From NCBI GenBank assembly GCA_008973525.1, contig WACJ01000185.1, positions 372,001-436,000 on the forward strand: a DNA stretch of 64,000 nt. Reading direction: 5' to 3'. Below are positions 24,297 to 37,000 of this stretch, one piece after another. The notes beneath the pieces are model-generated. The model was not told the DNA's origin, made no database searches, and worked only from the letters and a program-made list of their open reading frames with translations. Both the position numbers and the translations under genes were made by a program. The first letter of the stretch is position 1; the number at the start of each line of letters is the position of its first letter. The stretch is from Stenopsyche tienmushanensis (Eukaryota > Arthropoda > Insecta > Trichoptera > Stenopsychidae).

Positions 24297-24694
24297 TATA
24301 TAATCTAATTTTATAATTTCGTTTATGGTTTTCGGTCACTCTATGAACGATCTGTCTGTTCATCTGATCTGTATATGGAAAACTGCAGTTCATTTATATT
24401 TTTTATGTAAATAATATCCTGGTATTTTATATTTACATCATGTATAACGGTTGTTTTAAATTTTATAAGTATGTAATTTGGTTAACCAATGTTTTTAAGG
24501 TTTACAGTGTTATTTACTTAGAAAACATTACACAAGGACTATCTTTTTAAATTTCGTGACCATCTCGTAATTTTTCCCAAAAATATTTTATTGACGAAGT
24601 GATTGCTATCATCTTTCTCAGCGATCGACAAAGTATGGTCCGAGAGAAAATTTTGGTAGTACTCACAGAAATCTGGCATTATTGTAATTTTTAA
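24297..24694. other. AT-rich DNA, nothing recognised
   Basis: May contain eroded upstream sequence of the hAT fragment that follows (SLSDRQSMVREKI-like scrap near 24610). This is too weak to annotate. Confidence 0.3.
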
Positions 24695-24966
24695 GATATT
24701 GAAAATCAGATAGTAAACATGATGAAAAACTCATCGTTTTATTCAATTCAATTTGACGAATCTACTGCTATTACAAACAAAGCACTCTTACACTAAAACC
24801 GTTACACGAAGAACTACATTATTCACTTAATTTGGCGGGTAGAATAACCACCTCAGAGATTTTTGAAGCACTTAATAGATATTTCTTGAGTTCTTATCAA
24901 AGAAGAGGTCAACCACAGACGTTGAGTGGAGTGCTAAAAAGGGACAATTCTGCTTTGTTGGTCTAA
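24695..24966 (+). pseudogene. hAT-type (ZBED5-like) transposase fragment
   Basis: The frame reads DIENQIVNMMKNSSFYSIQF, then DESTAITNKALL. This is the hAT motif around the first catalytic residue (family form: DI--Q----LK-S--F-IQLDESTD----A-LL). After a stop and frame change it continues KPLHEELHYSLN, TTSEIFEALNRYF and SGVLKRD, matching the KPL-----T-GE-IF--L--Y segment that follows in these proteins. No BED finger or dimerisation domain is visible. It is a short fossil. Confidence 0.7.
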
Positions 24967-27764
24967 TTATTTTTTCTTCGTGTATCTGAAAGAACCAATG
25001 TTTAAGAAGACTATCAGGAAATCTATAATCAAGTAAATCAAGTTGATATAAATGAAATTCGCAATGCTATAGACAGATGAGGAGAAGCTTTGCTGCCCGA
25101 AGCTGAGGAGAGGAGAAACTTTAAACGCGTTTTTCTCCAAACCACCAAGTGTTCCATGAACAATAAACATCTTCATCGTTTGATTTATAATTATCTTAAA
25201 ATATTCAAAAGTTTTTTTAATAATAAAAAAAAATCATAAAAACACATTTTTTTCTATCACTCGCTATTTTTTTTATTTCACAATAATTCTTCATAATTAA
25301 AAGTCAAACTATACTCAATATTATACAAACTAAAAATATGTTTAATTTTTTTGCTGCAAGTCATCAGTCCAGGATTTGTCCTACTATACTTTCTCAAATT
25401 TAAAAAAAAATATATGTTCAATAAAGATCGCTTAGTCAACACACTAAATATCAAAATTCTATATTTAATACTTTTTGCATAAAAAAATCTTAAAAAATTG
25501 ATCATTTTTAGGCTCAAGGCAGAAACGTTCCTTAAGACTCAGATCCACGCAACAAGTACGTAGCTGATGACTTCTATCATGTCTTATATTGTATTAAAGA
25601 TGATATACTTTTCACATAAATAGGTGAATAACGAGTTATTGGTTAGTTTCTGCTTTTCATTATTTTATACGTTCTAATTATTGGGAAGTCATATTTGGTT
25701 TTATTTGGAAAGTAATTTAGTAATGAATTTTACTTTATTTCCATTAGGTTGCTTAGGATTATCATTATTTATTTTTTGCTTATTTACCAGCATTGTTGAA
25801 ACGGATCAAACTCTTAACCTACAACATCGTGTGTGTCACGTGATAATGAATTCATTCACATTTAATATACGTGCCGTTCTTGGCCACATTTACACGTTCA
25901 AATTTATTTGCTTAGTAGTTATTTCTCATATATCTTACAAAATAAGTATAATTATAGCTCACATACACATGTCATAAAAATAGATCTTGCTGTTGATCGT
26001 GGTATGTGCCGTCTTGATTTTAATTGTAGTACAAAGAGTTAAGTATTTAGAGATACAAAAATATTATTTTTAAGCTTAAGTTTGCGAATAATAGACGGAC
26101 GCCAAAAAATGAGAATAAATCTGGATTGATCGGATATGTTCATAATTCCAATCTCCCAAATTAGTTGATATGATAATTTTTTTTTCGAAATTTGAATTAT
26201 TATAATAAAAGCATAGGAATATTCCACTATATCATCATATGGTTTTATGAAACACTTAGAATAACGAAATTTTAATTCTTGCGAATTAATTTTTGCAAAC
26301 TATACATTTTTTTAGTTGTTTTGATATAATATCAAATTTAACAGTATGCTTTCATAATTATTGTCACTTGGTATGTAATATTTCATTGTTTTGTTTTGTA
26401 CGTGAAGTTTGGAAATTTAAAAGCCTGTTCCAAAAGCTGCATCTATCATCCACTACTACATACTAAACATGGAGCAAAGTACGCTCTCAGGCTTCACCTT
26501 GGGAAAGCTTACAACTTCTGCTGCAATACATGTCCATGAATTATTTATTATTAAAGCGTGGAGTGTGTATTAACAGCCCCTTGTGTCGGGGATAAATAAT
26601 GGTTGGCGGTGAAGCCTTTCGCCGAAACCTAAATACGTAAACACAAGGAGAACAAGAGGAGGTGTAGAAGAAGAATGCATCGAAATGCGTACCCGTCTTC
26701 GGTTGTTTGCTACTTTCTTAGATTTCCACCCTCACCCTCACCATCAGACTTTAAAATCAGTACGAGATTTCTAAGACGATAGTAAATCTTTGAAAACATT
26801 TAAATATCATTCCCTAAAGCGTTTGAGCAATATTTCAGAAGCCCAAATTGAAAGCTTAACTGATTTTGACTCTCAAAATCTAAATCCAAATCTAAACAAA
26901 AGCATTATAGTTTTAGGTCATTTGTGGAGAATTCAGATGATTTAAAGTATACACGAGAGCAGCAATATTAAATTTGATCATTTCATTGTGGAAATTTTCA
27001 TTAAATAATTGTTACCTAAGCTTGCCTAAATATAATATGTTCATGAATTTTCAAGAGAGCAAATATTACTAAATAATGTTGATACAATAAGTAGAATTCT
27101 GTATTTTTTTCATACTAACACGTGAGGAAGATCGGAACAATTAATACCCTCAATCGATTATCTCGATCCAGGTATGTCTTGATTTTCTGGACCTGAAACG
27201 GTTAATTCTAAAACGATTAGCATGCTTTAGGCAGGTGATAAGGTGTGCGAACTATAAACAATATTTACTATTGGTTATTATTACAAAATCTGTTGGGAAA
27301 CGATGATATTATTTCAACACTTTATTTTTTGATGGTAGTCTTCAATGCATTTCCTTGTATGATATGAAATATTAGTTTGAAGTTCATACAAAATTAGGGT
27401 TTGCGTTCCAAAATAAGATCGAAGATAATTTATATAAGTATGTATTTTACTTTTTTAAATAAGCACATACATTTACGAAATGAATTGAAAATTCTTATAA
27501 TTATATATAATTTATTATTTTTCGAGATCTGTTGTGGGTTTCCATCATCAGAGTACCCTGGTGTATATCTAGTTTTAGCCTTCAAATATTTGCTAATACG
27601 CCATTGTCTGTTTTTAGCATATAAATCTTTACATATTTCATTTTAAGGTTCCAAAATCTGTTGTGATTTTCTCTTGAAGTTTAAACTTCTTTCCATTATA
27701 AGTTCTAATGTAATAGCTAATTTTACGCTTTTATTAATTGTTTTTAATGTGAAACATGTAGCTA
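24967..27764. other. AT-rich DNA, nothing recognised
   Basis: ORFs at 25278-25517, 25681-25977 and 26039-26227 are compositional. A GC-richer patch at 26560-26760 has small imperfect hairpins but no match. At 27171 a CCAG|GTATGT junction occurs with a weak pyrimidine tract. The Tigger relic on the right may extend here on the minus strand. Confidence 0.4.
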
Positions 27765-28195
27765 TTTTGCTGCAACTAGATAATGGTAGATTAATTCGTC
27801 TTCGTCTTCATTCAGCCTATGATTCTCCAATATTTCTTGGATGTCATGAATATCCATGTCATCCAAACCTTATCCAAAAATATCACGGCAAATACTTATT
27901 GTCCTTTGATATTAATTTTCTATCGATGGTAAAACATTTTCTTCAGAAACTACTTCTGGCCACAGCTTTTTCCAGCAAGAATTTAAAGTGGATTGTATTT
28001 AATAAATGCAGAAAAAATATCGACACAATTTGATTAGAATTTTTTTTCCAGGCTTGTGGAAGTGTTAAATTTTCATCTCGACTGGTGTATCCTAATATTT
28101 TTTCAAATGTTCGACGAATGTATAATGCTTTAAATATTGAAATTATACCTTGGTCTAAGGCTTGGTTACAGACGAAGTGTTTGGCTATTGTAAAT
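27765..28195 (-). pseudogene. Tigger-like (pogo superfamily) transposase C-terminal half, broken
   Basis: The minus strand reads NQALDQGIISIFKALYIRRT, the equivalent of the family QPMDQGVI-TFKAYYLRRTF, with the third catalytic aspartate kept. FEKILGYTSRDENLTLPQAW and KKNSNQ follow, then after a frame change TLNSCWKKLWPEVV and the acidic tail GLDDMDIHDIQEILENHRLN, EDEDEL. Order and spacing match Tigger proteins. This subfamily differs from the 1403-2496 relic (LRRTF-KIL form here). The plus-strand ORF 27674-28033 is its antisense shadow. No terminal repeats were recognised. Confidence 0.75.
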
Positions 28196-28329
28196 TAAGT
28201 CAAATAATACACTTAAATAGTGGTTAAAAGTCAAAATCTTGCTTCAGATTTAAGATTGTACTTGATATATATATTGATTGAAAACGTGAAATAATTTGTT
28301 TAAGTTCAATACCGAGCAGAAATCGTTGT
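28196..28329. other. AT-rich spacer
   Basis: Short unassigned DNA between the Tigger relic and the TTAA-flanked element. Confidence 0.4.
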
Positions 28330-29061
28330 TTAACGCTTTCGCACGCGGCTACCGTCATTCTCTTCGTTATCCGACGACATTCATTCAACACCCAAGAATA
28401 TTTAAACCATCGCTAGAATACACAATGAGAGTCAGGCATTCTGTCTCGTGTTTGCCTCTTGACTTCACTAATCGTTTTTGGTGATAACTGTAGAATATTG
28501 AAATATAAAATAATTATTCAGTTGACAAAATAAGCTTACTTTTTTCATTCATTGACAATTGCAAAAAAATAACCAGACATATACCCTTCTTTTTTTTTAA
28601 TAGATTTTACTACTTCAACTTTTTTTTTATGTCGCGTCGGAGGCTATTGTAATGTTTAATTGCTATGTCTGGTTAATGATGCATGTTCTATGATGATCTT
28701 TTAAAACTTCTTGTTATATTTACGTAAAAATATTTTGGGAATAAACATTGTTTTATGTGATTTTGCCGAAATTGGTAATACGAAACGTAAGTATATAACA
28801 CTTTTACTAGTGGGCGATGTTCATAATATGTATGTACTCCAAGTCGGTGCATTGCAAAAATCGAATTATTCATCAAAATTAATGTATATTACTCGGAAAA
28901 GTTTGAGAGTCTTTGAGCCATGTTCTGTAAATGGTTTGTGTCCCCGCGCGCGGTAGGCATAGGACTAATCCGGCGTGAGATGTTTAGCTGAGCGAGGTTT
29001 GTCTGTACAGATGTGCTGCAGCGACGAAGGGATTGACGGTGGCCGCGTGCGAAAGCGTTAA
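28330..29061. mobile_element. piggyBac-type MITE flanked by TTAA
   Basis: Left TTAA (28330-28333) is followed by CGCTTTCGCACGCGGCTACC. The right end is the inverted copy CGCTTTCGCACGCGGCCACC ending in TTAA (29058-29061). The inverted repeats agree at about 30 of 33 positions and similarity fades after that. TTAA target duplication with ends of the form TTAACNCTTT is characteristic of piggyBac transposons. The 732-bp interior has no transposase: the ORFs at 28296, 28688, 28711 and 28889 are chance frames, two of which cross the repeats. The element is therefore non-autonomous. Confidence 0.75.
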
Positions 29062-29379
29062 TAAAACCAAAACATAAATGATAGCCCTGCTCTCGGACAG
29101 ATAATAACGCATTGCTACGGAATTCTAACAGCATAAAAATATTGGGATTCATTATACTATTATATAATGTAAATCATACGATTTTCATACAATTTTTGTG
29201 ATATGCATTTCAATAAAAAAAAAATACAGAAATTGATGTTTATAAATTATTTTTTCAAAAAGCAAATGAGCATATACCAAATTGTCTAGTTTATGCTGTG
29301 AATATAAATAAAAATTAAATTAAAAAATTAAACCACATTTTTAAAAAAATATTTGAAAAATGTTTGTCTCCAATTGGTG
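29062..29379. other. AT-rich spacer, nothing recognised
   Basis: Poly-A rich (29213-29225, 29300-29360). No features seen. Confidence 0.4.
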
Positions 29380-29990
29380 AGACAGCGGACCGGTAAGAGT
29401 TGAATTTAGTTTCAAACAAACGGATACCCGCAGCGGCAATGTGTTACGAAGTGGCCTCTCAATGCGTTGTTGATGTCTTGCTGTTTCCATTGCGGATATC
29501 CAGCGGGCGTTGTTTTTCTGCTATAGATATGTTCTAGGAATTTATCCTGGTGAGTTGCAAGGATCTAGCAAGGAACAGGGATTAGTTTGTAGTAGGTAGT
29601 AGTGCTAATGAACCGGTGGTATTGGCGAGAGGGCCCCACGCGCAGAAGCTCTGGTCGAAGCTAAAGCTCAGTTTGGCATCAGCCTTCGTACGCGGTGTGC
29701 GCATTTGTTGTTGTAGCTACGTCTAAAAGCTCCCGTACGCGCGAGCTTTCGGCAAAAGCTCTGTTCAGAACGTGACTGTCCCTACCAACAGATTGAACCG
29801 TCAAATCGGACACGTTTCACTGTGATGTCAATTTTGCTGACGTTCGTACGAAATTGAGTTCTGTGTGTGATTTTGAAAATGTATTAATAAAAAAAGTGTG
29901 ATTATAGTGCATTTTTGGATATTTAATTAACTAGAACTGTGATACAATTAATGATAATTACACGTGAACGTTGACTACTGGAGCCAATGG
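29380..29990 (+). promoter_or_regulatory. GC-richer island, candidate promoter or non-coding first exon
   Basis: About 600 bp of much higher GC than the flanks, with CpG-containing blocks (CGTACGCGGTGTGCG, CGTACGCGCGAGC) and no long ORF. It holds donor-like sites GGACCG|GTAAGAG near 29393 and CCTG|GTGAGT at 29549. It lies about 10 kb upstream, in the same orientation, of the signal-peptide exon at 39772-40055, which needs an upstream non-coding exon. Promoter function is inference; a GC-rich fragment of an unknown repeat is an alternative. Confidence 0.3.
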
Positions 29991-30588
29991 GGTGTAATAA
30001 TGTTAGAATTGTTTTTAAAAACTCTATTATCCTATTAACTAATAATTAATTGACCCGTGAAATAGTTCACAACGTGACTTTGATCAATATAACCTATTTT
30101 TGTTAATATAAATCAAAAATAAGGACAAAAGTTGAATAATTTTTGATATGAAAAAAAACCAAAAAGGATATTTGAAAACCTATAAAAAATTTATGGTAAA
30201 AAAGTCGTAAAATTTAACGATTGTAACGGGGATGGCTTCTTATTGTTTTCATAAAAATTAAGTACAACTTTTCGATTGACAGGCGTTATTTTTAACGACT
30301 GTGTTTTCAAGCATTTTTTCATTAATCCATAACAAAAATCTAAAATAAGTTTACATCTTCATCTCAGACAAGCCTCCTTTTATACGCAACCCTTCATATG
30401 CTCCGAATAAAGGTTTTAACTCATTCAAACTTAGCCTCGAAAATCGAGTGCAAAGTCGCAGTAAGACGACGAAGGATCGTATTCTCAAAATCGTTTTTTA
30501 ATAACTCAGCATAAACATCATATCATTTTTGTTGCTACTATTGCGTCACATTCGGCCATCGAGCTTAAATAATTGATCAAAGTCAAAT
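29991..30588. other. AT-rich DNA, nothing recognised
   Basis: No ORF or repeat identified. Confidence 0.4.
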
Positions 30589-31085
30589 ACTGCCAAACCT
30601 CATATAACACGGTCCTACGGTTCTTAAATATGCCATATTAAGCAAATCCGTGCTATATGAAACACAACATAAAAATGGGCTCCTAAAATTTAATAATTAC
30701 AATATTTCCCTATACAATATGTCTATTGGAACAATTACAATTAAATATATAATTTTGTTACTATTATAAAATTATATTATAAGAATTTCTTCGCCATTAT
30801 TACTTATTAATCGGGGGTGTTTTCTTAAATGATAAATATTCACATTTTCGGATCATATTTTGCAATAAATAATTATGAATTTTGCCATATTAAGCCAGGC
30901 ATTTGTGCGCATCTTTATTTAAAATATATAATTTTTCGGCTGCGTTTAGGTCTTTCTGGTCATTGAATTTTGGGTTATCCCAGATGCCATTCCGCCAAAT
31001 TAGCTTCATCAACCTCTTCTTCCTTTGGCAATTTTTGAACATCCTTGACATTCATATCGTTAAAGCCTCGCATCAAGTTCTACTA
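30589..31085 (-). mobile_element. Second minus-strand Tigger relic
   Basis: At 30589-30660, ACCTCATATAACACGGTCC follows TA and a degenerate CAGT-like start, the form of one Tigger terminal-repeat family. It pairs with CCGTGCTATATG at 30648-30659 (11 of 12 positions). On the minus strand at 30930-31080 the frame reads GFNDMNVKDVQKLPKEEEVD, then EANLAEW. This resembles the acidic tail of Tigger transposases, and DNPKFNDQKDLNAAEK follows in another frame. The catalytic core is absent or unrecognisable. Confidence 0.45.
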
Positions 31086-34000
31086 TTGTAGTGGCTTGAT
31101 TAGACTTACACGTTGAATTAATTCTGATCATATTTTTTCCAGCATGCGTTTTACGTTTGAGGTCTTATTTATTTGATGGATGAAGTTAAATATATGAAAA
31201 ATAATATTAAATATTTGATGCGTTTATACCATAAAAATATCGTAGTAATGAGAATATTTGAATCAGATATATCGTACCTATACGATTCGTAGATAAGAAA
31301 TTCGACCGAATTGTCTTGAAATTGGTTGCGGTTGCGCCTGCGAAATGGTCGAAGTAACTATGAATAGGCAATACGCACTGAGACAAGCCAATTCTCAATG
31401 ATTAATGAGAGTAGCAAACTACTGTAGAAAGTCTATAGGAGAGCAAAGCCCTTTTTTCTTTGTGGGAAATAGACAATCATATGAAATCTCAAAAACTCCT
31501 AAATCTTTCATAACGTTTTGGAATATTTATTTTCAAATTATTTTTATAGTATAATTTTAAGGAGAGCTAATTTCAGATAATTATTGATATATTATTTGTA
31601 AAATTATTAAACCTCAATCAATAAGTTTGTAAGATTTTTTCATTTTAAACTTTTTTCTTCGTCATTGGGGTAATTTTTTTGCAATTCCGTCCAAAAATAT
31701 CCTACGTAATTATTGAGTGATATATTTTTATATGTATTTAGCAAACATAGTAATTTAATTTTTAATGAGCAGATTGCTCAGAAGGGAGCATATGATTGAA
31801 TCATCGCGAATAATCTTATATTAATTAATTATAAAACATGTATCAAAACATATTGCAGCTTGCAATTAGATGTGTAATTTAATGGAATTCAATAAAATTG
31901 AATCGATCCGATTGAACTTAATCGATCGATTACGGATACATTATGCTGAATGAATCGGGAAGGAGTTGAAAGGAAATTCTATCAATCCTTTGAAAATGAA
32001 TGCTAAAGCAATGGAATTGAACGAATCTGATAATACAATGATTGGAGACAGAGTCTTAGCAAAGTATGTCGGCGATTTGACCGAAATTGTTAATGTGAAA
32101 TTCGAATAATTGTAGGATGAAAGTTTATATTTTCTAGCTTAATAATCAAAAGCTTGAACAGTTTTAATTTTGATTATGCCAACCGAAAATTTGTTATAAG
32201 AGAAAAATGTATGATATAGAAATTCATGGTGCTAATATTAATATAATATTTTCCTTATTATTAAGGGATGAAATAAACCTTGGAAAATATTTTTTGCTCA
32301 TACGATAATCTTAGCACTATATGGTATAGAAAAATAAATGAGTAGTGTCAAATTCGACTTTGTTTATGGGGGTGGATCGCATTTGATAAAAGCTTTAATG
32401 AGTGATAATTATGGAAAGTCCTTAGTATATAATTCACAATATTTAATGTTATAACTAAAAATATTACATAATATGTATTGGACATTTATCGTCCTTGGCG
32501 ATTGTATTACGCGTTGTTTGCTTAGGGGATGAACTATTTCACAGATTTTTTGGAAATTATCGCCATCCTTCAAAATTTAAAATATTGACGCTTGCCATGA
32601 CATTGCTTTTAAAATTTCATACGTTTTTTTTTAAAATTGATTTTCAAGTATCACTTTAAAATCAAATTTGCCATGGACAACTACTTTCAAGCGATTGTGT
32701 GCCTAATAAATTGAATGTTCGCATACGAGGTGTGGGCTCTGATTATTAAAACATATATACGTAGAGAAAGTTTCGAACTGAAATCGTTCCCTGTTGTCAT
32801 TTAACTTATTCAATATAACATTATTCGAGTAACATTGTTAAATTATTCAACCTACGTCGATATTCAACCAATCAAATTGAGAAACACACTCTCCACATTC
32901 CACGAAATTCATCATCCAAACCTCCATGCCACAACCCTTACCCATTCACAGAACCAGTAATGGCGAAACTTTCCAATACAAGTGAAAGCATTTGTATAAC
33001 TTTGCACAAATGCTAAATCAGAACTTTACAAAGTACAGCCACATTCACGAAGAACTAATTCTGTATATGCTCTCGATTTTAGCATACATATTCTAAAAAC
33101 CGATTCATTCCGCATTTAAAAACACCAACACTCCATTGTGCTAGGAAATCTTCGATATTTTCGACATGACCGGATTTTTACAATTTATAATTTCCATTTT
33201 AATGACATAAAATCATGATAATGTAACAAGATTCATATGGTATTAATAATAACTACACATTATAATTGAGCCCTAAAAACACCACAAATTTACTAATGAC
33301 TATATTATTAAATTTATGATCACAAATTAATATTAATAGAACCCGAGAAATTATGTCTGGAAATTAAAAATACCCCAATTTAATTCTGACCAACGATCTC
33401 GTACTGCCCGGGTGTTTGCCCTATAGCCTAAGCTTTAGGATTGTTACTTATCTAGCTAAATTTAATATCATGTTAAAATTTATAATCATCGCCAAAGCAT
33501 CAGGAATTCAAGCAACAAGAAAAGTTTAATAAATATAAAGACTTAAAATAGAATTCTTTGAGATGACGGCAGTCATAATGTACGCATATTTGTGCTTATC
33601 TTAACGCCTTTTCCATTAGTGACGTTAATCCTGTTTTTGATATTGACGCTATTTAGATTCGAATGTTGTTTTTTGACTGATGTAAAGCTTGAGGGTTATC
33701 AAAGTAAACATTTTCATTTGGATTGATTCAAAGAAAGCATTTAAGAGCCATGCTATTCAACGATATTGGAAGTTAAGATTTGAATCTATCGATAGTTTTC
33801 GATTGCTGAATATTGATTGAAGGAATTTAATTATGACTTTATGACTTTGATAGTATGAACTGTGGTTCCATTTTCTTAAAACTTGACCTCTGGAAAAAGT
33901 TTTCAGTTCGCCTTTAAAACGTATTCAATCATCGATATCGTATCACGACTTTCCTTATAAATTATACGATCCGATTATTCTTTTTGCAGTGTAAAAGCTA

Positions 34001-37000
34001 CTCGTGTGTGCTTTGCGAATTGGGAATACCTCAGGAGCGTGCATTGTGTTTGTCGACGAAGAGAATAAAAGCTTCGTCTATTGTATCTAAATTATTTAAA
34101 AAATAAAAATTCAAATTCTTTGTGGTAATTGACTGATTACAAGTGAAATTCTTTAGCAATTTGGATTAATTTATTGAACTGGTTGAATCTTGTAGGGACA
34201 CATTTTTATATCCTAGATCAGAGATTCTTAAATTTATATAGTCGATCTATTACGATTTCATTATTACACGACATCTAGGCATATAACGTCCTAGTTTTTC
34301 AATTGAATGTTGGTATTTTAACTATGATTTCTACATACTACGGATCTTCGGGAATGGCTACGCGAACCCAGTTTAAGAATCGCTGTCCTAGATGATCAAA
34401 TGATCGATTTTGAGATGATGTTATTAGCGTATCTTATAGTCATTTACCACTGTCAAAATTTCTACTATGTTAAAATTTATCAGCTTCTCTGAAACACTTC
34501 TTTGATTTTTTTTAAGTAAAATATAAACAATATTTTTCTTAATTACATATGAATTTGCCCATAATTAATGTTGTTTTCTATGTTCTTTAATTTATAAAAA
34601 TTAAATCAATAGCAAAAATATAAATTTATTTCAATAGAAAGTGACTTTTGGCCCATTTTTTGTATTATTGCCATTGTGCCCTAAATTTGACCTGGATGAA
34701 AAATTGGCTTAGAATATTTCGATAATAAATCAAATTAAGAATCCAATTTAAAATTATTAATACATTTTTAAATACCAGATAATCATTTTCATATCAGTAT
34801 ACTTCTCCTTCTTACGTTATCATATTCGTTATTAAATGTAGGCGATCTTCAGAATATATACGTTTATAGATTTTACTATGGTATTCCCATAAACTTTCTC
34901 AGATGGTTAATTTGAGATAAATTTGATTAAATATGATTTATTTTCATTATAACCTTTTTTTGCGAATGTGGAAATGTACATGATTTTTTAATTTTATCAT
35001 AATGATTGTTGTAAATCAGTCACTCATATACAGCTAAGTTCGACTTCACCAATCATCTCAGTATTTACTTAACTTGGACCGAGACAATTGGTAGGAAGTA
35101 TTAATGGTTCCAATTTCCCAAAATGTTGAATGAATTTTGTGCACAATCTAAATCATAATCAAGCTAGTGCATTATGATCTAGGCCTTATTAGGTACTACA
35201 TGTGATTTCCTGGATATGTAAAATTAAAATCTGAGATGATTTATGAAGTTAGACAGGGCTACATATATCTAACACATCATTCAATAAGTTCGTAGGATTT
35301 TTTAAAAATAAATTGCGAAAATACGCCCTTCAAAATAAAGAATTAAAAGTTTAAAGTGACTGATTTGTAACAATATCTAAAACATTATTTCAAAATTATC
35401 GTAATTATGAAACTCATAATTTATCTACAAAAATTAGGGAAATATACAATTGGGCCACTGTTTTATAATTATTTTGTCTTTGATCTTGTCAAATATTGGC
35501 ATAAAATCTTCCAAACTATTTAATAACCATCATATAATCAAAAATAGACCGCAATGGATCACAATACATAATGAAAATCATAGCTATCATATGTGTAGAA
35601 AATCTGTTAATTTCTTCAACAGATTCTAATTATTTGAAAATAATGTATGTAATTTGATAATTTTTCATATTGAATTGCGCAAATCAAGATAACAATTATG
35701 ATAGAAGTGTATTTTAACCAATTTTAAAAGCTTCAACATTTGATGTAGTGAGCTGATCAACGCTCTACGTATCCAAAATTCATGTTTCGCTATCCATATT
35801 TAAAATCATTATGCAAAGAACCTCCGGTGCATTATTTATTCAACGAAAGAGATGATATTCACTTGTTGTAATAATCGATGTTTGAGTGCTTTTAAATGGT
35901 TGACAATCACTGAAGAGCTTTGCGCTCGGACTGGTCAATCCAATCAATCACTCCTGGGGCAAAATGAAATATAACGGTCGTGGCTTTGACAATTATATCA
36001 CAGCCCTCCTATGTTGAGGAATCAATGGGTCGGTCAATTTGACAGATACCCTAACGATCCCATCAGTTGTACAAATCGGATCAACGCAAAGAGGACATTC
36101 CTATTTTAAGCCAAATTAGGGCGTTTGATTCGAGTCAATGGTTGAAAATGAGGAAGTTTGTTGAATTCAGTTTTATTATGCTCGTCAGTAAGGTTGAAAA
36201 GATTCGATCATGAACACATGACCGGTTGATTCCTTACTTAATGCTGAAAAGGGTATCGACTGAATTTCTTCATTCTTGTTGTTCATTTTGTTAAAAATTT
36301 AATTCAGCGAAATTCTGTATGTTTTCATCGACAGTATTTCGACATATATTAAAAAATCTATTTTTTTAGTAAAATCATCGTTTATTGCTTTTGGTTGAAA
36401 GATCTTTGCAGATTTTGTGTTTTTCATTTATAGGATAGACTCCAATTATTCGATCAAGTCTTTATGATTTTTACAATAAAATATTTAAGAAGTTCATCAG
36501 TTTGATTTATAATATCATTTTCTAAATTTTGATGTAATTATATGCCATTTATATCAAATTTACTACATCAGTCTCAACTTACAATAGTATTTTTTTAAAA
36601 TATTTTCGACGTTCATATTGTTGAAGCGTTCTCATTTTGTAGGCTTAAAAAGTTCTACCATCATAATTCATCCATTCACATTGAGCTAATCATAGCTGTC
36701 ATTTTCTTCAACATACTGACGATGGTTTTATTTCTTTTATGGATGAAATTGTGAAGTTAATACATTCTAAAATCATTTAGTATTTCTGTGCCACCAAGAC
36801 ATATTCAAAATGTATTAAAATGATTCCTGGATGTAACGAGTTTTAAATGTAGCTATAATTCCCTGAACGGTGATAGTAACATCATTTCGACATTTGGGTG
36901 ACATAAATCTTTGAGATGGCTTGGATACTATTCAATAATATCAATCGTAGTGTTCATAACACTATAAAAATCATTTTTTTAATGGAATACTTCCAAGCTT

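Noticed and set aside
25681..25977. 98-codon hydrophobic ORF
   Set aside because: Composition-driven and unrelated to any family I recognise.
26560..26660. Small hairpins such as CCCCTTGTGTCGGGG
   Set aside because: Stems of 4-6 bp with mismatches, expected by chance in a slightly GC-richer patch.
27674..28033. 119-codon plus-strand ORF
   Set aside because: It is the antisense of the minus-strand Tigger transposase C-terminus (ALDQG, CWKKLWPEVV, acidic tail).
28296..28484. 62-codon ORF starting FNAFARGYRHSLR-like, similar to the minus ORF at 28889-29152
   Set aside because: The similarity is DNA-level: both ORFs cross the inverted ends of the TTAA-flanked MITE.
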